NCBI RefSeq assembly: GCF_958979055.1
Contig: NC_084896.1
Span: forward strand, 24,128,501-24,192,500
Source of the DNA: Alnus glutinosa
Lineage: Eukaryota > Streptophyta > Magnoliopsida > Fagales > Betulaceae
Direction: 5' to 3'
DNA length: 64,000 nt
Shown: piece after piece, positions 36,315 through 48,016 of the stretch
Layout of the letters: every line of letters begins with the position of its first letter
How positions within the stretch are numbered: position 1 is the first letter of the stretch
Made by a program: the position numbers and the translations under genes
Notes under the pieces: generated by a model
Told to the model about the DNA's origin: nothing
The model's database searches: none
Seen by the model: the letters and a program-made list of their open reading frames with translations, nothing else

Positions 36315-37540
36315 TAAAACAGAATGGGAAATGTGAACCTAAAACAGAATATTAAACATATTTTTCCCAAAAAATTAATGGACTTGCAATAGACAAAAAA
36401 AAATTAAAAACAAAAAGGAATTGATTCATATCAGCGAGAGATTATTCACCAAAAACATAGCAGTCCATGCATGTTATTAAGAAAATTCCAACTAAAAAAT
36501 TAAGTCATTCAGGCCAAGAGAGGATACTAGCACATGCTAATGTTTATTTCTTGAAATTTGGTGATATGTGGCTAAACAAGTCTCAAACGATCTGAGAGTT
36601 CATTTGAATCGATGCTTTGGTTTAATTGGTTCCCAAATAAAAACCTAAATAGTCAAAACTTGTTTTCAGCGTTTCCTTTTCATACATTTTGTGACCAAAC
36701 AAGAATAATTACACCAAATAAAATTGCTCACATTTGTAAAGGATATAAACATGAAAGATCTTCTATATTTAGAAAGGTTTCAACCAGAACATGTACGTTC
36801 AGATCTCTAACTATCAACTAAATACCAAGATAGATAAATCATTCCCACAACCTTTACCAGATATGAGGAAGATCTGAATTAAAAATAAAAAAATAAAAAA
36901 GAAAGAAAGAGAGAGATTACAGGACTTGAGCATCTTTTGGATCTGAAAAACATAAATAATGCTGAATGATGAAAAAAAAATTAAAATCACTTCCTTTATC
37001 TTACGTTTTCTCAACAACCAAACATACTATAAAGGAAAAAGTAATGACCAAAATATATGATACGCATTAAATTTCAGAAAAATAAAATTTCATGGAAAAA
37101 ATCAAAGAAACAAGGCATACCCATATCAGCATTTTGAGAAAAAAGAAAGAGAATGTGGAATATCTACACAGATAGATAAGCACGGTAAGCAAAGGAGTCT
37201 GAGAAACCCAAAAAAAAAAAGAGAAAAAACCATGAGAGAGAGAGAGAGAGAGAGAGAGAGTGAGAGAGAGAGGGAAAATGACCGTAAAGAGAGTGATTGA
37301 CGGTGGTCGGAACGGTCGGCATGCGGCGTGGTCGTGGTCGGCGTGGCTTTTGGCCGGAGGTGAGGGGGGAGGAGGATGGAGAAGCGTGGGAGAGGGAAAA
37401 AATTTGGGGGGGAATGAAATGAACCTAAATGGCTCCAGATTTTATTTTATTTTTTTTTTAATGCGAATTTTTTTTTTAATAAAAAATTAAAAGAACTTGT
37501 GCCACGTGGGACGAGGGTCGGACGAGGGATAGCACAGCTC

Positions 37541-37830
37541 ATAGCGAGCATTTCCTTTAAAAAAATTACATGCCACGTGGAAAGGGACGGAGAAGAACCG
37601 GATAAAAGCCTCATGTATGGCAAATCTCAAATTTAAAACAAGCAACGGTCGACTCATACGTTTTGAAATTATACATACGCGCATATTTCTCTCTCTCTGT
37701 CTCTCTCTTTCTCTCTTCTCGGGCTTCAGCTTCAAAGTTTAGTCCCTAATCTAGTAAAATCGCTCATTTTGGTCTGGAAAATTACCGTCCCCTTCCAATC
37801 AGCTCTCATAATCAAAAGCTTCTTCCTTTG
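37541..37830. other. Remnant MULE terminus and NYN gene upstream region
   Basis: Bases 37545-37630 read like another minus-oriented MULE end (AAATTACATGCCACGTGGAAA ... GCCTCATGTATGGCAAATCTC). From ~37680 there is CT-rich sequence typical of plant 5' regions leading into the NYN gene. Confidence 0.45.
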
Positions 37831-37838
37831 TTGCCCAG

Positions 37839-37839
<1 letters not shown>

Positions 37840-37902
<63 letters not shown>

Positions 37903-38579
37903 GGTGTGTGTCTCGCACCATTAAATTATTTTCTTTTCTCTTTTGTTAAATTAGATCTCTCTTTGATTAGATCGCAAACCCTTTTGGTTGTTCTTCAGGA
38001 TCTAAGTGTCGTGGTGTTTTGGGACTGGAGCGGAGGAGCTACCGCTGGATTCATATTGGGTACCTTTTGTTCGATTGTTTATTTCTCTTTGATGTTATAT
38101 TTCGAATCAAAATTTCCAACTGGGAATTTGGTTCTTGGGATTTTAGACGCTTTTGTTTTGTGGGATTGTTTTGATTGCTGAGAAAACGCAATAAGAACAA
38201 GAAACGTTTTAGAATCTAGACTTGTATTGTGTAGTTTGAGTAATTGATGAATTGGGTTTAATAAATAAATAGGTTTTTTTACCAATATTTTGGTGAAATC
38301 GACATGAACTATTACATTATTTTATTTTATTTTTCGATGCTGTGTTCGAGTGCTTGGTTTTATTTTGCTGAGACATGGGCCTTGGTTGGTTTGTTGGTTG
38401 GTCTTTTTTGTTTTCTGCTCCTTTTGATGTTGCAGGTTGGTTGTTGGGGTTCGGCTTGTATTCTGGCCTTAGGTGTTGTTTTCCGGTTGGGATAGTGTTC
38501 CAGTTTTGTTTTCTGGAGTGTAGCTTGATTGTTATCCATATGTATTCACTTACATTTTCTGCTTTCCACCATGTGCAGG
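37840..38579 (+). promoter_or_regulatory. 5'UTR with (CT)n run and intron of the NYN gene
   Basis: A 58-bp CT run (37841-37898) is followed by GC-balanced leader and a donor-like ATTGG|GTACCT near 38060. The acceptor CATGTGCAG at 38579 stands eight bases before the start codon. A leader intron of ~520 bases is therefore likely. CT runs in leaders are common in plant genes. Confidence 0.5.
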
Positions 38580-38586
38580 AACCTTA

Positions 38587-39201
38587 ATGATGGCTAATCC
38601 AAACACATCAACATCGATAGTCTCTTTAGAATCCTCTGAAGAAAAGGCCACAGATATAGAGGATTTAAACATGAACATGGCTAAACTTTCTTTAAGCCAT
38701 CAAAGCCTAATCACATATGGTCCTATCTCTATCTTTTGGGACATTGAGAATTGCTCTGTTCCTATAAATGTCTCCACTGAACTCGTAGCAGTTAATGTCA
38801 GGAATGCTTTGCGGAGTAACCCTCTAATTAAAGGAGGAATTAAAATGTTTTCTGCCTATGCAGATTTTAGAGAATTCCCCCAGCAACACAGAGAGAACTT
38901 TCAGAAAAGTGGTGTCAGACTCGTATATATTCCAAAGGGGAGAAAGAATGCTCTTGACAATACTATATTGGTGGACATGTTTGTTTTTGCCCTGGACAAC
39001 CCCCCACCTTCTTCCATCATGTTGATATCTAGCAATGTAAATTTTTCTGCAGCTCTTCACATACTTGGTCAACGTGAATATAATATAATCCTTGTCACAC
39101 TAGAAGATGCTTCAGCTGCCCTCACTAACGCTGCTAAGTTTGTTTGGGACTGGCCTAGTGTGGCTTGTGGGCGAGGCCTCGTTAGCCCCCACCAAGGTTG
39201 A
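38587..39201 (+). CDS. NYN-domain protein (MARF1/limkain-b1 type), 204 aa, active-site residues changed
   Basis: The intact single-exon frame starts at MMANPNTSTS, right after a leader-intron acceptor. Residues ~45-175 form a NYN (PIN-like RNase) domain of the kind seen in plant relatives of MARF1: ISIFWDIENCSVP (first acidic motif kept), GVRLVYIPKGRKNALDNTIL, LVDMFVFALDNPPPSSIMLI, SSNVNFSAALHILGQREYNI ILV. In the family the last motif is usually SGDxDFxxAL; here both aspartates are Asn (SSNVNFSAAL), so RNA cleavage is doubtful. No LOTUS/OST-HTH domains follow, so it is a short, single-domain member. The 3' region (39202 onward) runs into the 235-bp repeat copy 2. Confidence 0.8.
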   Translation: MMANPNTSTSIVSLESSEEKATDIEDLNMNMAKLSLSHQSLITYGPISIFWDIENCSVPINVSTELVAVNVRNALRSNPLIKGGIKMFSAYADFREFPQQHRENFQKSGVRLVYIPKGRKNALDNTILVDMFVFALDNPPPSSIMLISSNVNFSAALHILGQREYNIILVTLEDASAALTNAAKFVWDWPSVACGRGLVSPHQG

Positions 39202-39671
39202 AGGAGCAGCTAGCGTAATGGAGATGGGTGACGTAATGGAGCTAGTGGGGAAGGACGAGAATGGAGGATAAAAGAAAGGGGATCCTGGGAAGCTCAACTC
39301 TGCAATAGAGTACTTGATATGACTTTTACAAGAAGGAAGATAGCGTAGATAGTTATAAGCTCAATTTTGTAATAGACTTGATTTTTGACTTCTAATACGG
39401 AAGATAGAGCAGATAGTCATATAAGCTTGACTATGTAATAGACTTGATTTTTTACTTCTATATGAACAAAGAGAAAACTGATTCTTTCATCAAATCTTGG
39501 CTAGTAAAAAAATAGTTTTTTTTTTTTAATAAGGCATGAAAAGGAGTTAAAGTCTATATTCAATTAGATGCTGCCACATGTGCTCCCTGTGTCACTGAGT
39601 TAGAGTTAAAGACAAGAGACACGCCCACATGTACTCCAGCCAACATGATAGCTCATGACACTAGTCCATAT

Positions 39672-39905
39672 GATACACTGGTACAGCAACACTCCAGCAA
39701 TTACGCAATCACAGATTGTGATACATCAATCTGTGATTGCACAGCTGGTTCACTATCAAGAAAGGAAAGGAAAGATCACAATGGGGCATTCAAAGCTACA
39801 GCTCACGATTGCAGCGCAAGGCATAGCTGTCCTCATTCAGAAAAGGAAGATCAATATGGTATAGCTGCTCATATGCAGATAAGGAAAACTACAGCAGTTT
39901 TCCTT
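39672..39905. repeat. Dispersed direct repeat, copy 2
   Basis: This matches 1-237 with few differences; copy 2 has 14 extra bases (GGAAAACTACAGCA) near 39882 that copy 1 lacks. The 14-bp hairpin stem recurs at 39705-39718 and 39727-39740. Here the repeat lies ~470 bases beyond the NYN stop codon. Confidence 0.85.
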
Positions 39906-40325
39906 ATCTTTGTTAAAACCAAAATCTTTTAACCAAAGAAAAGAAAAAAAGACCCACAAAAAAGAAAGTGGGATTTGTTTTTCGAATGCTGCTCAATGCA
40001 TTCGTTGCACTGAACAGAAAAAAGTTGAAAAGAAAACTAATGATTCAGTACATCTCACTGAGAAGATAATTATTTTGCCATTTTCCAAAAAGAATCATCA
40101 CTAATTACATGCCGTGATCTTGTTGCACAAAGAATGAAAAAATAAAATAAAAATTAAAATTAAAAAGAAGAGAAAATTCTATCTACATCTTTGAAGTGAA
40201 TGGCATTTTACATGAAATCTGCATGTATTGAGAATTATGGGGTTGATGAACATACAGTTTTGGGAAGTTAATGTTTGTCGAAACTCCTTCCAGGAAGAAG
40301 GGCATTTCATTGCTGGGGTAAATCC
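39906..40325. other. Intergenic, between the NYN and DUF936 genes
   Basis: A-rich sequence with no supported feature. The two genes converge here, so both 3'UTRs probably end within it. Confidence 0.5.
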
Positions 40326-43300
40326 TCAACCTTCAGCTTTTGCATTCATATTTTCAAAAGCCATAGCAGTTCTCTCAACATGCTTCAAGAGGACAGCATA
40401 TATTTTGTTCCTCACCCTCCCATAGACTTCTAATTCAAAGTCCACCAGTGTGGAACTGTCTTCAGATCCAATTTTGAGAGATTTGGCCTTTTTGTTAACC
40501 ATCACATCCAACCAGTCGCTCACTCTCTTAATCTGACACATCATCTCAGCTTCCTCACTATCTGACTCCATAGAAATGGTTTTGCTCTTTACTTCATCTA
40601 AGTAATTCTCAACAAAACCTAAAAACCATCTTCTACATTCATCATGGAGGGAATTTGTCAGGTCCACAGCTGCACGCAAAGCATGTCCCTTAACCCAATG
40701 TGGTGGGCTGTCCTTCTCTGCAACACAGATTTCGCCATTAAATATCTGTTTCCTGCCTATACATGTGCCCTTTGGGTTACTGCCATGAATTCTACTTGAT
40801 TCTTTCACTATGTTGGTAGTCCCATTAGGGATATTAAGGGTAGGGAATAGGGTGAGGTCGGATGCCAAAGCCGCTTTAATCCATGTAGCTGCATTTTTCT
40901 TTCTGTCCAAAGCAAGGTTCAGACAGTCTCTGATGGAAGCAGGGCCGTTTGGATCACTGTCATTTGCTCCTGGTGGACTAATGTTTGTTAATGACTGAAC
41001 AATGTGTTGTGTGTTCACCAAGTCATCTTGAAGGCTGAAAAAGTTATCAACCAATTGTTGGTGATCATCCCCCTTGGTTGCTTGAAGCTCTGAGTATGTA
41101 CTGGAAAGATAACAAAGTTAGTAGCAGTTGGTTGGTACCCATTAATTAGTCACACATGTAAATTTTGTATCTGTTAGTATGTAGAAGGACATGGACATGG
41201 AAGTCAATGTAGAGAATGATATGTTAAAAAATAAAATAGACAAATGATAAACAAACAAAACAACTATTTCAATGTGTGTGCACAACTCTTTGAGTCTCTT
41301 CCAAGTTACATTGCTCATTGCAAAAATGTCACACAACCACTCAGAAGCAGCCCTTGATATCAGGAAAAAAAAATTCATTTTCCTGAGTGAGATATAGGAC
41401 CATATTTCTATTGACTCACAGAGGTACATATCTTCTTTCACCACTTCAGCCCACCTCATTTCTAGTCTCTCTCATGCTTGCAGCACTTCCAACATTGGTT
41501 GCTATTGCTTGCCCATCCTCACAGGTGGTGTCTTTGGCTTCGTCCTCCTTAACCAACTTGTTTCCATCAAATTATAAATCTATGTATGTTTTTTTCACAT
41601 CTTAAGCTCACCTCCTCTCTAGCCTATCTCTCATCCTTACAGCACTTACAACATGATCCATATTCCTTGGTCAGCCCTTAAGGCACTTGGCACGTCTCCC
41701 CCTTAAAAGGAGGAAAATTTGAATTCTACTAAAAAAATGTTTAATGTTACCATTTCCTCTAATTTCAGGGCAGCATCTTCAAGCTTGCAAATGTCCTCAG
41801 TACCATTTATGACAACATTATTGTGAAGAAGCTCCGACCCGGAGCCTAAAACATGATATAGAAAACAGAAATACCTCAACAGTTGATATAAGTCATCATG
41901 GCATACCTGACAATAATAGAAATGTTTCAATTGAACTTTGAACAGCAAAACCATGGAGTTAACAGGAACCAATCAAAGCACAAAGAGTTAGAACTACAAA
42001 TTTTGGTACTAAAACTAGAGTCATAAATTTATGTATATGGTCCATAACAGCCTGGTTTCCTCTTGTATGCATGAATTTCCCACCAAAAATTGTAATGCAA
42101 CTTGGTTATAGATTATATCAATGTGAGAGGGATACTGGAATTAATTGTGATTCCTTTCCATTTATTTTTATAATTCCTTATTCACAATTGTCATTCTATG
42201 TTAAAACCTAAATGACACCATTGAGCAAACAATGGCAAACAAAATCCTCAACAAACTTATGAACTTAATTGATCAAATTTATCTGCAAAACTTTCACAAG
42301 CTGAAATGTTTGCACCTCAGGCATTTGAGCAATCTTTCAGCAGCAGCAGCCTCTTCCAATGCCTCCACAGCAGCAAGCAGAGCCACATCTCTGTGCCTTA
42401 ACACCTCCTGCAGAAAGGGGAAGGGGTTTTGCCTGATTTACTTTTCTTTCTTTCTTTTTTTTAACATATAAAGGGCTAGAATAAGTCTCACAAAAATGAA
42501 TTAAAGCACTGTACCTTGGCAAGATTCACTAAGCTTGAGGAGAGGGAGTTCCATGAAATTGTGGTTTCTGTCAATTTTCCATCATTAACCAAACTGAACA
42601 CCACTGCAGGATCTAAGGACTCCTCACAACATTTTGCTGACGTAAGGATCCTACAATTGTTGGAACTTTGGACGGATTTAATATCTATACCAATATCTTT
42701 TCTTTCCGATTTAAAGCTTGAAATGTCATCTGAGCTATCATCCCCGGCAGGAAAAACCGGGGGAAACTGTCGAGAAGGCATATTTTTAATTAGATAACAA
42801 ATCTGCAACATTAGAATTTAATGAAACAAGCCAAAAAAAAAAAAATTCCAGCTTGGGTTATACAAATGAATTGGGCAGAGCCAAAAGATATCTTTTTATT
42901 ATCTGTATCAATGAATTCAACACTGAAGAATGCAGTGTATCTGGATGGTTGGGCTTGGTATAATCTGTCAAGATTCAAGAGAAAGAAGGTCTATGTATGC
43001 ATGTAAATCACAAAAAAGAAAAGAGTTAATTGTTTTAAGCTCACATATCAATCAGCCAAAAACATTTAACATCCGAATCCAACTTCATCAAATGACACGC
43101 TTTTCGCCAACTTCGGCCAAGTAAAGTTCTAAAATTTATATGTTACATACAGAAACTCAACTAATCTTCTTGACAATGTTTGGCTTGTAGGAAGAAAAAA
43201 AAGAAGCAAATGGCTGACTTGACTTGTACAAAATTCAGACGAACTTTTTACTACTAATTCTGCCCCACCCAAATTTTAGTTGGAAAGAGTTGTTGACAAC

Positions 43301-44009
43301 AGAGATAAGAATACAGAAGAGACATTGAGACACTCACTTGAGCACTTCGAGTGCGACCAATTGGTTTCATCGAATGCTTGATAATCCGGGATTCTGGAAT
43401 TTCTAACCCATTCCAGCTTCTTCTCTTGACTGATGACATAGAAGAGGAAGACGATATTGTACTCTCAGAATCACTATCTTTGTCAACAAAACCAATTTTT
43501 TTAGACACCTTCCTTACATCAGAAAGTCTCCTCTCAATATCACCATTTCTAGACCTGGAGGGTCTTCTATATTTCTCCTCATTTGGCCGGACTCTTGAAG
43601 TACTTAAAGAACGAAACTTTCCCCGAATCTTCTTCACCAAATTATCCATGGGAATAAGATCTTTAGGATTTCCAACGCAGGCATAGCGGCCCCGAACAGG
43701 CTTTACACCTTTAAGCATGGGAACCGGATATGCCACCTCCAACTTTTCCACATATATTAACTGCCCAAGCCGCAATTTGTTGCAAAGAATCATGTCATCC
43801 TGCTCTTGAGGCAAAGACACGTAAAGAGCATGTGAAGAATCCGAAACCTTCAAGTAAAAACCCTGGTTAGGCCAAAGATCACCCTCTGCCAACACTGGAA
43901 TTATGCTTCTAACTTGTAACAAAACAGGTTTACAATCCTCTGACACCTTTTCATCAACCCCCATTTCTCCAAGAAGCTTCATGAGAATCCCAGAACCCAA
44001 ATTTGCCAT
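40326..44009 (-). CDS. DUF936 family protein, four exons, 596 aa
   Basis: Exons 44009-43338, 42766-42515, 42407-42316 and 41100-40326 join in phase (donors CAA|GTGAGT, AAG|GTACAG, GAG|GTGC; acceptors CGACAG, CTGCAG, TTCCAG) into 597 codons including the stop. I start at [20 protein letters not shown], the family's normal start, rather than an in-frame ATG 22 codons upstream. The N-terminal DUF936 core shows [70 protein letters not shown] Ser-rich, basic linker follows, then [20 protein letters not shown] and the C-terminal DUF936 part [20 protein letters not shown] ... [13 protein letters not shown]. The family is plant-specific, of unknown biochemical role. The gene looks complete and functional. 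Intron 3 (~1.2 kb) is the longest. Confidence 0.9.
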
Positions 44010-44440
44010 CTCTTTGCATGCACTAAAAAGAATAGAAAGAAAAGAAGAAAGTAATAACTCTGAGATTTTCTTCAAGCGAATGTATGGTGTGATTGTGAAA
44101 AAAGTTGGTTACTTTGGGTCATTTGAAAGAAATTTGGAATGGCCTGATTGAACAGGTAAAAATGTGAAATGGGTCAAAGAAAATTGGTTGTAATTGTGCT
44201 GAATTTAAGAAGAAAGGTGGTCTGAGGCTGGGAAACAGCGAAGATTACATAATTTATTGTTGTTATCGGATCATACGATTGGTTGCATAAGAATTGGATA
44301 GCTCCGATTTGTTCTCTTGATTGACAGTTTCGGTGGAAGGGGTGTAAAGTCAAGGTCTTTGAAATTCTACAAAATCGCCATAGAAAATGGGATGTGGTAG
44401 AGGCAGTTAAAACCGTTGTGAGGATGAGCAATTCAATTCT

Positions 44441-44583
44441 AGTGGTCTTTCTCTCGTGCCAAGAATTACGTGGACTTTAAAATTATCATTTGATTAAAAT
44501 TTAATAGCGATCAACCATAATTTTAATTGTGATTTTAAAATCCACATCATTATTGAATGAGCACGAGAAACATAATAGAGACT
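44441..44583. mobile_element. 143-bp palindromic MITE
   Basis: The left arm AGTGGTCTTTCTCTCGTGCC ... TTTAAAATTATC mirrors the right arm ending GAGCACGAGAAACATAATAG AGACT. The whole could fold into one hairpin. It lies ~430 bases upstream of the DUF936 start. Confidence 0.65.
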
Positions 44584-46201
44584 TCTAACATTACTTTATC
44601 GGGATTGAACTGGCAACGCGTTGTTGCAACGGGCCTAGTTTGGGTATGTAACGACAGTCTAAAATTACGAATATAAATAATTAATAAAAATGTAATAATT
44701 GAATTTAAGTAGTATTTGTTATGGAAATATTTGAATTAGTTATTTTTATTAAAGAAAGTATTAGTTATATAGTTTAAGGTTAGTGCCTAGTAGTTTATAA
44801 GTAATAATCGATAATATTTAGGAAAGTTTTAGAAAATACTAGAAGAAAATAGGGGAAATTTTCGTAACATTCAAAGCTACAAGAAGCTCGTTTATAGCCC
44901 TACTTTCAAAGCTACCTTTTAGTTTTACTTAAAATAAATAAATAAATTCATACTTTATGTACATTAAAAAGAAAAATAGAAACATAAACTTAAGTTTAAG
45001 GCGTTAAAGTTAAAGCCAATAAATGTCCATCTATGTTCTTCAATACATAATAGTTGTTAGTGGGGTTAAACACTTAGCACCACAATGTTAGTATATTTAT
45101 TATCTTAATTAAGCACGTGATATGATATATACTATTTTATGTTTTTAATTATCATTTTTCATTATCTCACTATAAACTGATTTGTTTGTCCATGGTATGA
45201 GATGTGGGGTTTGATATGTATAACATGCGAAGGAAAATATTTGGAGTTTTTATAAGTACGTGCTAACAAAGCTTTAAGCTTGATTTACAAAACGACTATA
45301 AAATTTTAGAAAGTAAACACTTTTGTGAAAACACTACTAGAGATAGTTGTTTAGTAAATTTAAGATAGAGATTTTCAAAAGAAAAATTGAAGCTCACGTC
45401 AAATTGAAATGAGAAGTGAATGACGGAAACATGATTTGAACTCAGGACGTTTGCTCTTATACCGTGACAGCCAACACCACAAGCAAATTGCCTAGAAGAA
45501 CCTATTGATTTTACATTGGGGAGTCCATTTATGAATTTGGCCATGGGCTAAGCTACTCAACCTTCTCCATGTTCGTAATATCGGCTCCCTCCACAGTACT
45601 TGTCGAATAAACCCCCACTTCCAAGTCCACCACCCTGCCAAATACTCTCTCTAACGGCCCGGCAATCGCCATTTCAACCGGTAACTGCCGGAATAGAAGA
45701 ACAACAGGCCGAGGGACGGCGCAAAAGTGAGGCACCATTTCAATGTTGGGCTGGCAGGGAGTAAAATGGAGGCAGTGGAGGCTTTGTATCTATGTAACTC
45801 TAGCAGCCATTACCTAACCTGCTTGGCAATATGTAGTAATAGTTGTAGAAGCTTTTGTGCCTGGAGTTTGTTGCACCAAGTGAGGCATCATCTCAGTAGT
45901 AGCATCAAAAGGGAAAAGAGGGCTTTTTATTTATGTAATTTTTTTTTATTTTTTTTTTAATTCCACACGAAAATGGGAGAGGGGATTCGAATTAATTACT
46001 TCCACTTCATGAGGCATGGTCCCGATTATTATATTAATTGTTATTCTGGCAGTGCAATTTGGATCATGTCATGGAATTATAGATGTTTTAGTTGGTAAAA
46101 GTTAAAGTTAAAGTAGAATTATAGATGTTTGAGTTAAATATGGTTTTTCCAAGATAAATTGAAGTTGGTTGATCGCAATGAGAGAAAAAGGAAAAGAATC
46201 G
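44584..46201. other. AT-rich intergenic DNA, no supported gene
   Basis: A minus-strand frame at 45553-45738 (RPVVLLFRQLPVEMAIAGPL) is GC-richer than its surroundings but too short to assign. Bases 45425-45485 resemble the tRNA-like phrase often found next to plant repeats (reverse: GGTATAAGAGCAAACGTCCT GAGTTCAAATC). Confidence 0.4.
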
Positions 46202-46225
46202 CGCTAGAGGAAGGGGTCGAACCTT

Positions 46226-46258
<33 letters not shown>

Positions 46259-46275
46259 AACTGAGCTACTCCAGC
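46202..46275 (-). tRNA. tRNA-Asn (anticodon GUU)
   Basis: The minus strand folds as a standard 74-nt tRNA. The acceptor stem is GCTGGAG/CTCTAGC with one G-U pair and discriminator G. The D arm is AGCTCAGTTGGTTAGAGC, the anticodon loop CTGTTAACC gives GUU, and the T arm is GAAGGTTCGACCCCTTC (box B). There is no intron. This is a nuclear-type tRNA-Asn. Confidence 0.95.
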
Positions 46276-46810
46276 TGTTGCTCCACATTTCATAATAACT
46301 ATATTTAACTATAATATTATAAAATGTCTTTAGGATCCATATCAGTAATCAAGAATGTACGGTATTTTTAGTTTGTGTCCTATTTGCAAGGAACAAAACA
46401 CAAATCAAAGCCAATTTGAATTACATGGGCAACGTTAACACAACAAATTTTCTTAGAAAATAGTAATGATTTTACTAATGAATGACTTAATTTTAGATAG
46501 GAATTGGTTACGATCTCTTATTCGGCTGACGGCTGCAATTGAGAGCCTAAGCACCTATTCGGACAAGTAAAACTTATTTGAAGTCTTCCTCAATTGTCTG
46601 GAGAATTTTAAGTCCGGTCTTGAAATTCGTTGCAATTAATCAGATAGCCTAAATGTGCTTCCATGACCAGATCCCCGCGCTGACCAACATCGTGTCATGC
46701 TGCCTAGAGCTCATAGAAGATGATGAGCTCTATCTCAACATACACGTGAGGGGGAATTGGACCATTTCCATTGCAAAGGACACAAGTTTCAACCACCCCA
46801 GAACCTCCCA

Positions 46811-46819
46811 TATATATAT
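46811..46819 (+). promoter_or_regulatory. TATA box of the EPFL gene
   Basis: TATATATAT stands 69-77 bases before the start codon, a usual spacing for a plant TATA box with a short leader. Confidence 0.55.
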
Positions 46820-46887
46820 GCCAACTTCCTCCTCTACAAAGACCAAATCAAACTCCACTACTTTTGGGGTCTCCAAAATCTTGCAAA

Positions 46888-48016
46888 ATGGTACAAAAAG
46901 CACAACTTAGAGCACTAATATTCGCCCTGCTCCTCACCATCTTCATTCATCATCCCTTCTTGCTTCACTCCCGCAGCCTTGGGACCGCTCCTTCACTTGC
47001 ACCCGTGAGTACACTTCATTTTCCACAACTTTACAATTGTCTTTGATGAGTATGCTTTGAGTCCGTTTCGGCTTGCAGTTTCGTAGGTTAAAAGTGTGTT
47101 TTTAAACAAAATTATAGAAAATGTTTATTTGGAAGTGTGTTTAAGGATAAATGTATTTTTTTGTTCTTATAGTTTAGAGTTTGACAAATAGCTCATTGAG
47201 TTTTAAATAGTGATTAATCACTCCTTAAGGTAAGCAAAAACGAACAAATTAGTGTATATCGTTAGAAAAGTTGACAGAATCTATTAATGTGCCACACCAA
47301 CACGAATCAAGCCGGTCAGAGGGGGTGGCCAAACCACCCTTATTTGGGGGTGACTACCCCCAAGGCCATGGGTTGTTCGGCCACCCCTATTTAGCATAAT
47401 AGATTCTATCAATTTTTCTAGCGACATAGGCTAATTTGTTCTTTTTTGCTTATCCTAATAAGTGATTAATTAGTTTTTAAAACTCAAAGAGCTATTTTTC
47501 AAAACCCAAAATCACATGGACTAAAATTGCATATAATGCTTAAAAAAAATAACGATTTAAAAACGTGAAAAAAAAAAAAAAAAAAAAATCTATATTTTCA
47601 AATAGTACATAAGGGGTGCATGCACAGTTTTAAAGGCCGAACCACGATTTTACTAAACGCATATCAGTATTTTTAAAAATCGCATTTTCATTCACATAAA
47701 GCAGCACATTTTAAAACTGCTAAACCAAACGAACCGGATTTTGTTCAATTTTACTTTGTTTATGCCAAATTAATGGTGAAATTGTGTCTAGGCAAGTGGG
47801 GTGGCAATCGGACATGGGGCAAGGCCGTGTAAAGGAAGAAATGATCATGAAAGGAGAAAGAGAGGGTCAATTCCAGGTACATGCCATTCCAAGTGCAACC
47901 AATGCAACCCTTGCTTGCCTGTTGAAGTATCCATCCGAGCAATGGAATTGGAAGAGGAAGAATACTATCCTCAAGTGTGGAAATGTATTTGCCACGACAA
48001 CATATTCTCCCCTTAA
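46888..48016 (+). CDS. EPIDERMAL PATTERNING FACTOR-like secreted peptide, two exons, 113 aa
   Basis: Exons 46888-47004 and 47792-48016 join in phase 0 (CCC|GTGAGT, GTCTAG|GCA). Residues 1-30 are a signal peptide (LRALIFALLLTIFIHHPFLL). The mature end carries the EPFL cysteine pattern: GSIPGTCHSKCNQCNPCLPV EV, then EYYPQVWKCICHDNIFSP, giving C-x3-C-x2-C-x2-C ... C-x-C, with basic residues (ERRKRGS) just before, a probable processing site. EPFL peptides are apoplastic ligands of ERECTA-family receptor kinases that control stomata, organ growth and vasculature. I cannot place it firmly in a subgroup; the short loop and YYP..W.C.C fit EPFL1-8 rather than STOMAGEN. The 787-bp intron is filled with nested MITEs. 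Confidence 0.88.
47060..47735. mobile_element. Nested MITEs in the EPFL intron
   Basis: The outer ends GTCCGTTTCGGCTTGCAGTT (47061) and the complement of GGTTCGTTTGG (47727-47737) resemble the Tourist-like elements at 49155 and 55963. Inside, ~47160-47525 is a foldback: TTGACAAATAGCTCATTGAG is mirrored by CTCAAAGAGCTATTTTTCAA, and a GACAGAATCTATTA / TAATAGATTCTATC pair lies further in. The foldback therefore split an older Tourist-like element. Confidence 0.55.

Larger units (their letters stand above)
31977..37540. mobile_element. Element D: complete-looking MULE with ~1.2-kb terminal inverted repeats
   Basis: The left end starts GAGCTGTGCTATCC at 31977 and the right end finishes in its complement at 37540. 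Arms 31977-33203 and 36325-37540 are near-identical inverted copies, including the CACGTGGCAC box, the GC-rich ACGCCGACC block and the CT run. The left flank reads ATAGCATTT and the right flank ATAGCGAGCATTT, compatible with a 9-bp target duplication later altered. The left flank is the last part of element C's right end, so D seems to have jumped into C's terminus. The 3.1-kb interior carries two host fragments and no recognised transposase. Confidence 0.75.

Noticed and set aside
41703-41972. Minus-strand frame [20 protein letters not shown] as a fifth DUF936 exon
   Set aside because: Exons 3 and 4 already join in phase through [15 protein letters not shown], the normal family sequence; adding this piece would break the frame.
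45425-45485. tRNA-like phrase (reverse GGTATAAGAGCAAACGTCCT)
   Set aside because: Does not fold into a full cloverleaf; such phrases are common in plant repeats.
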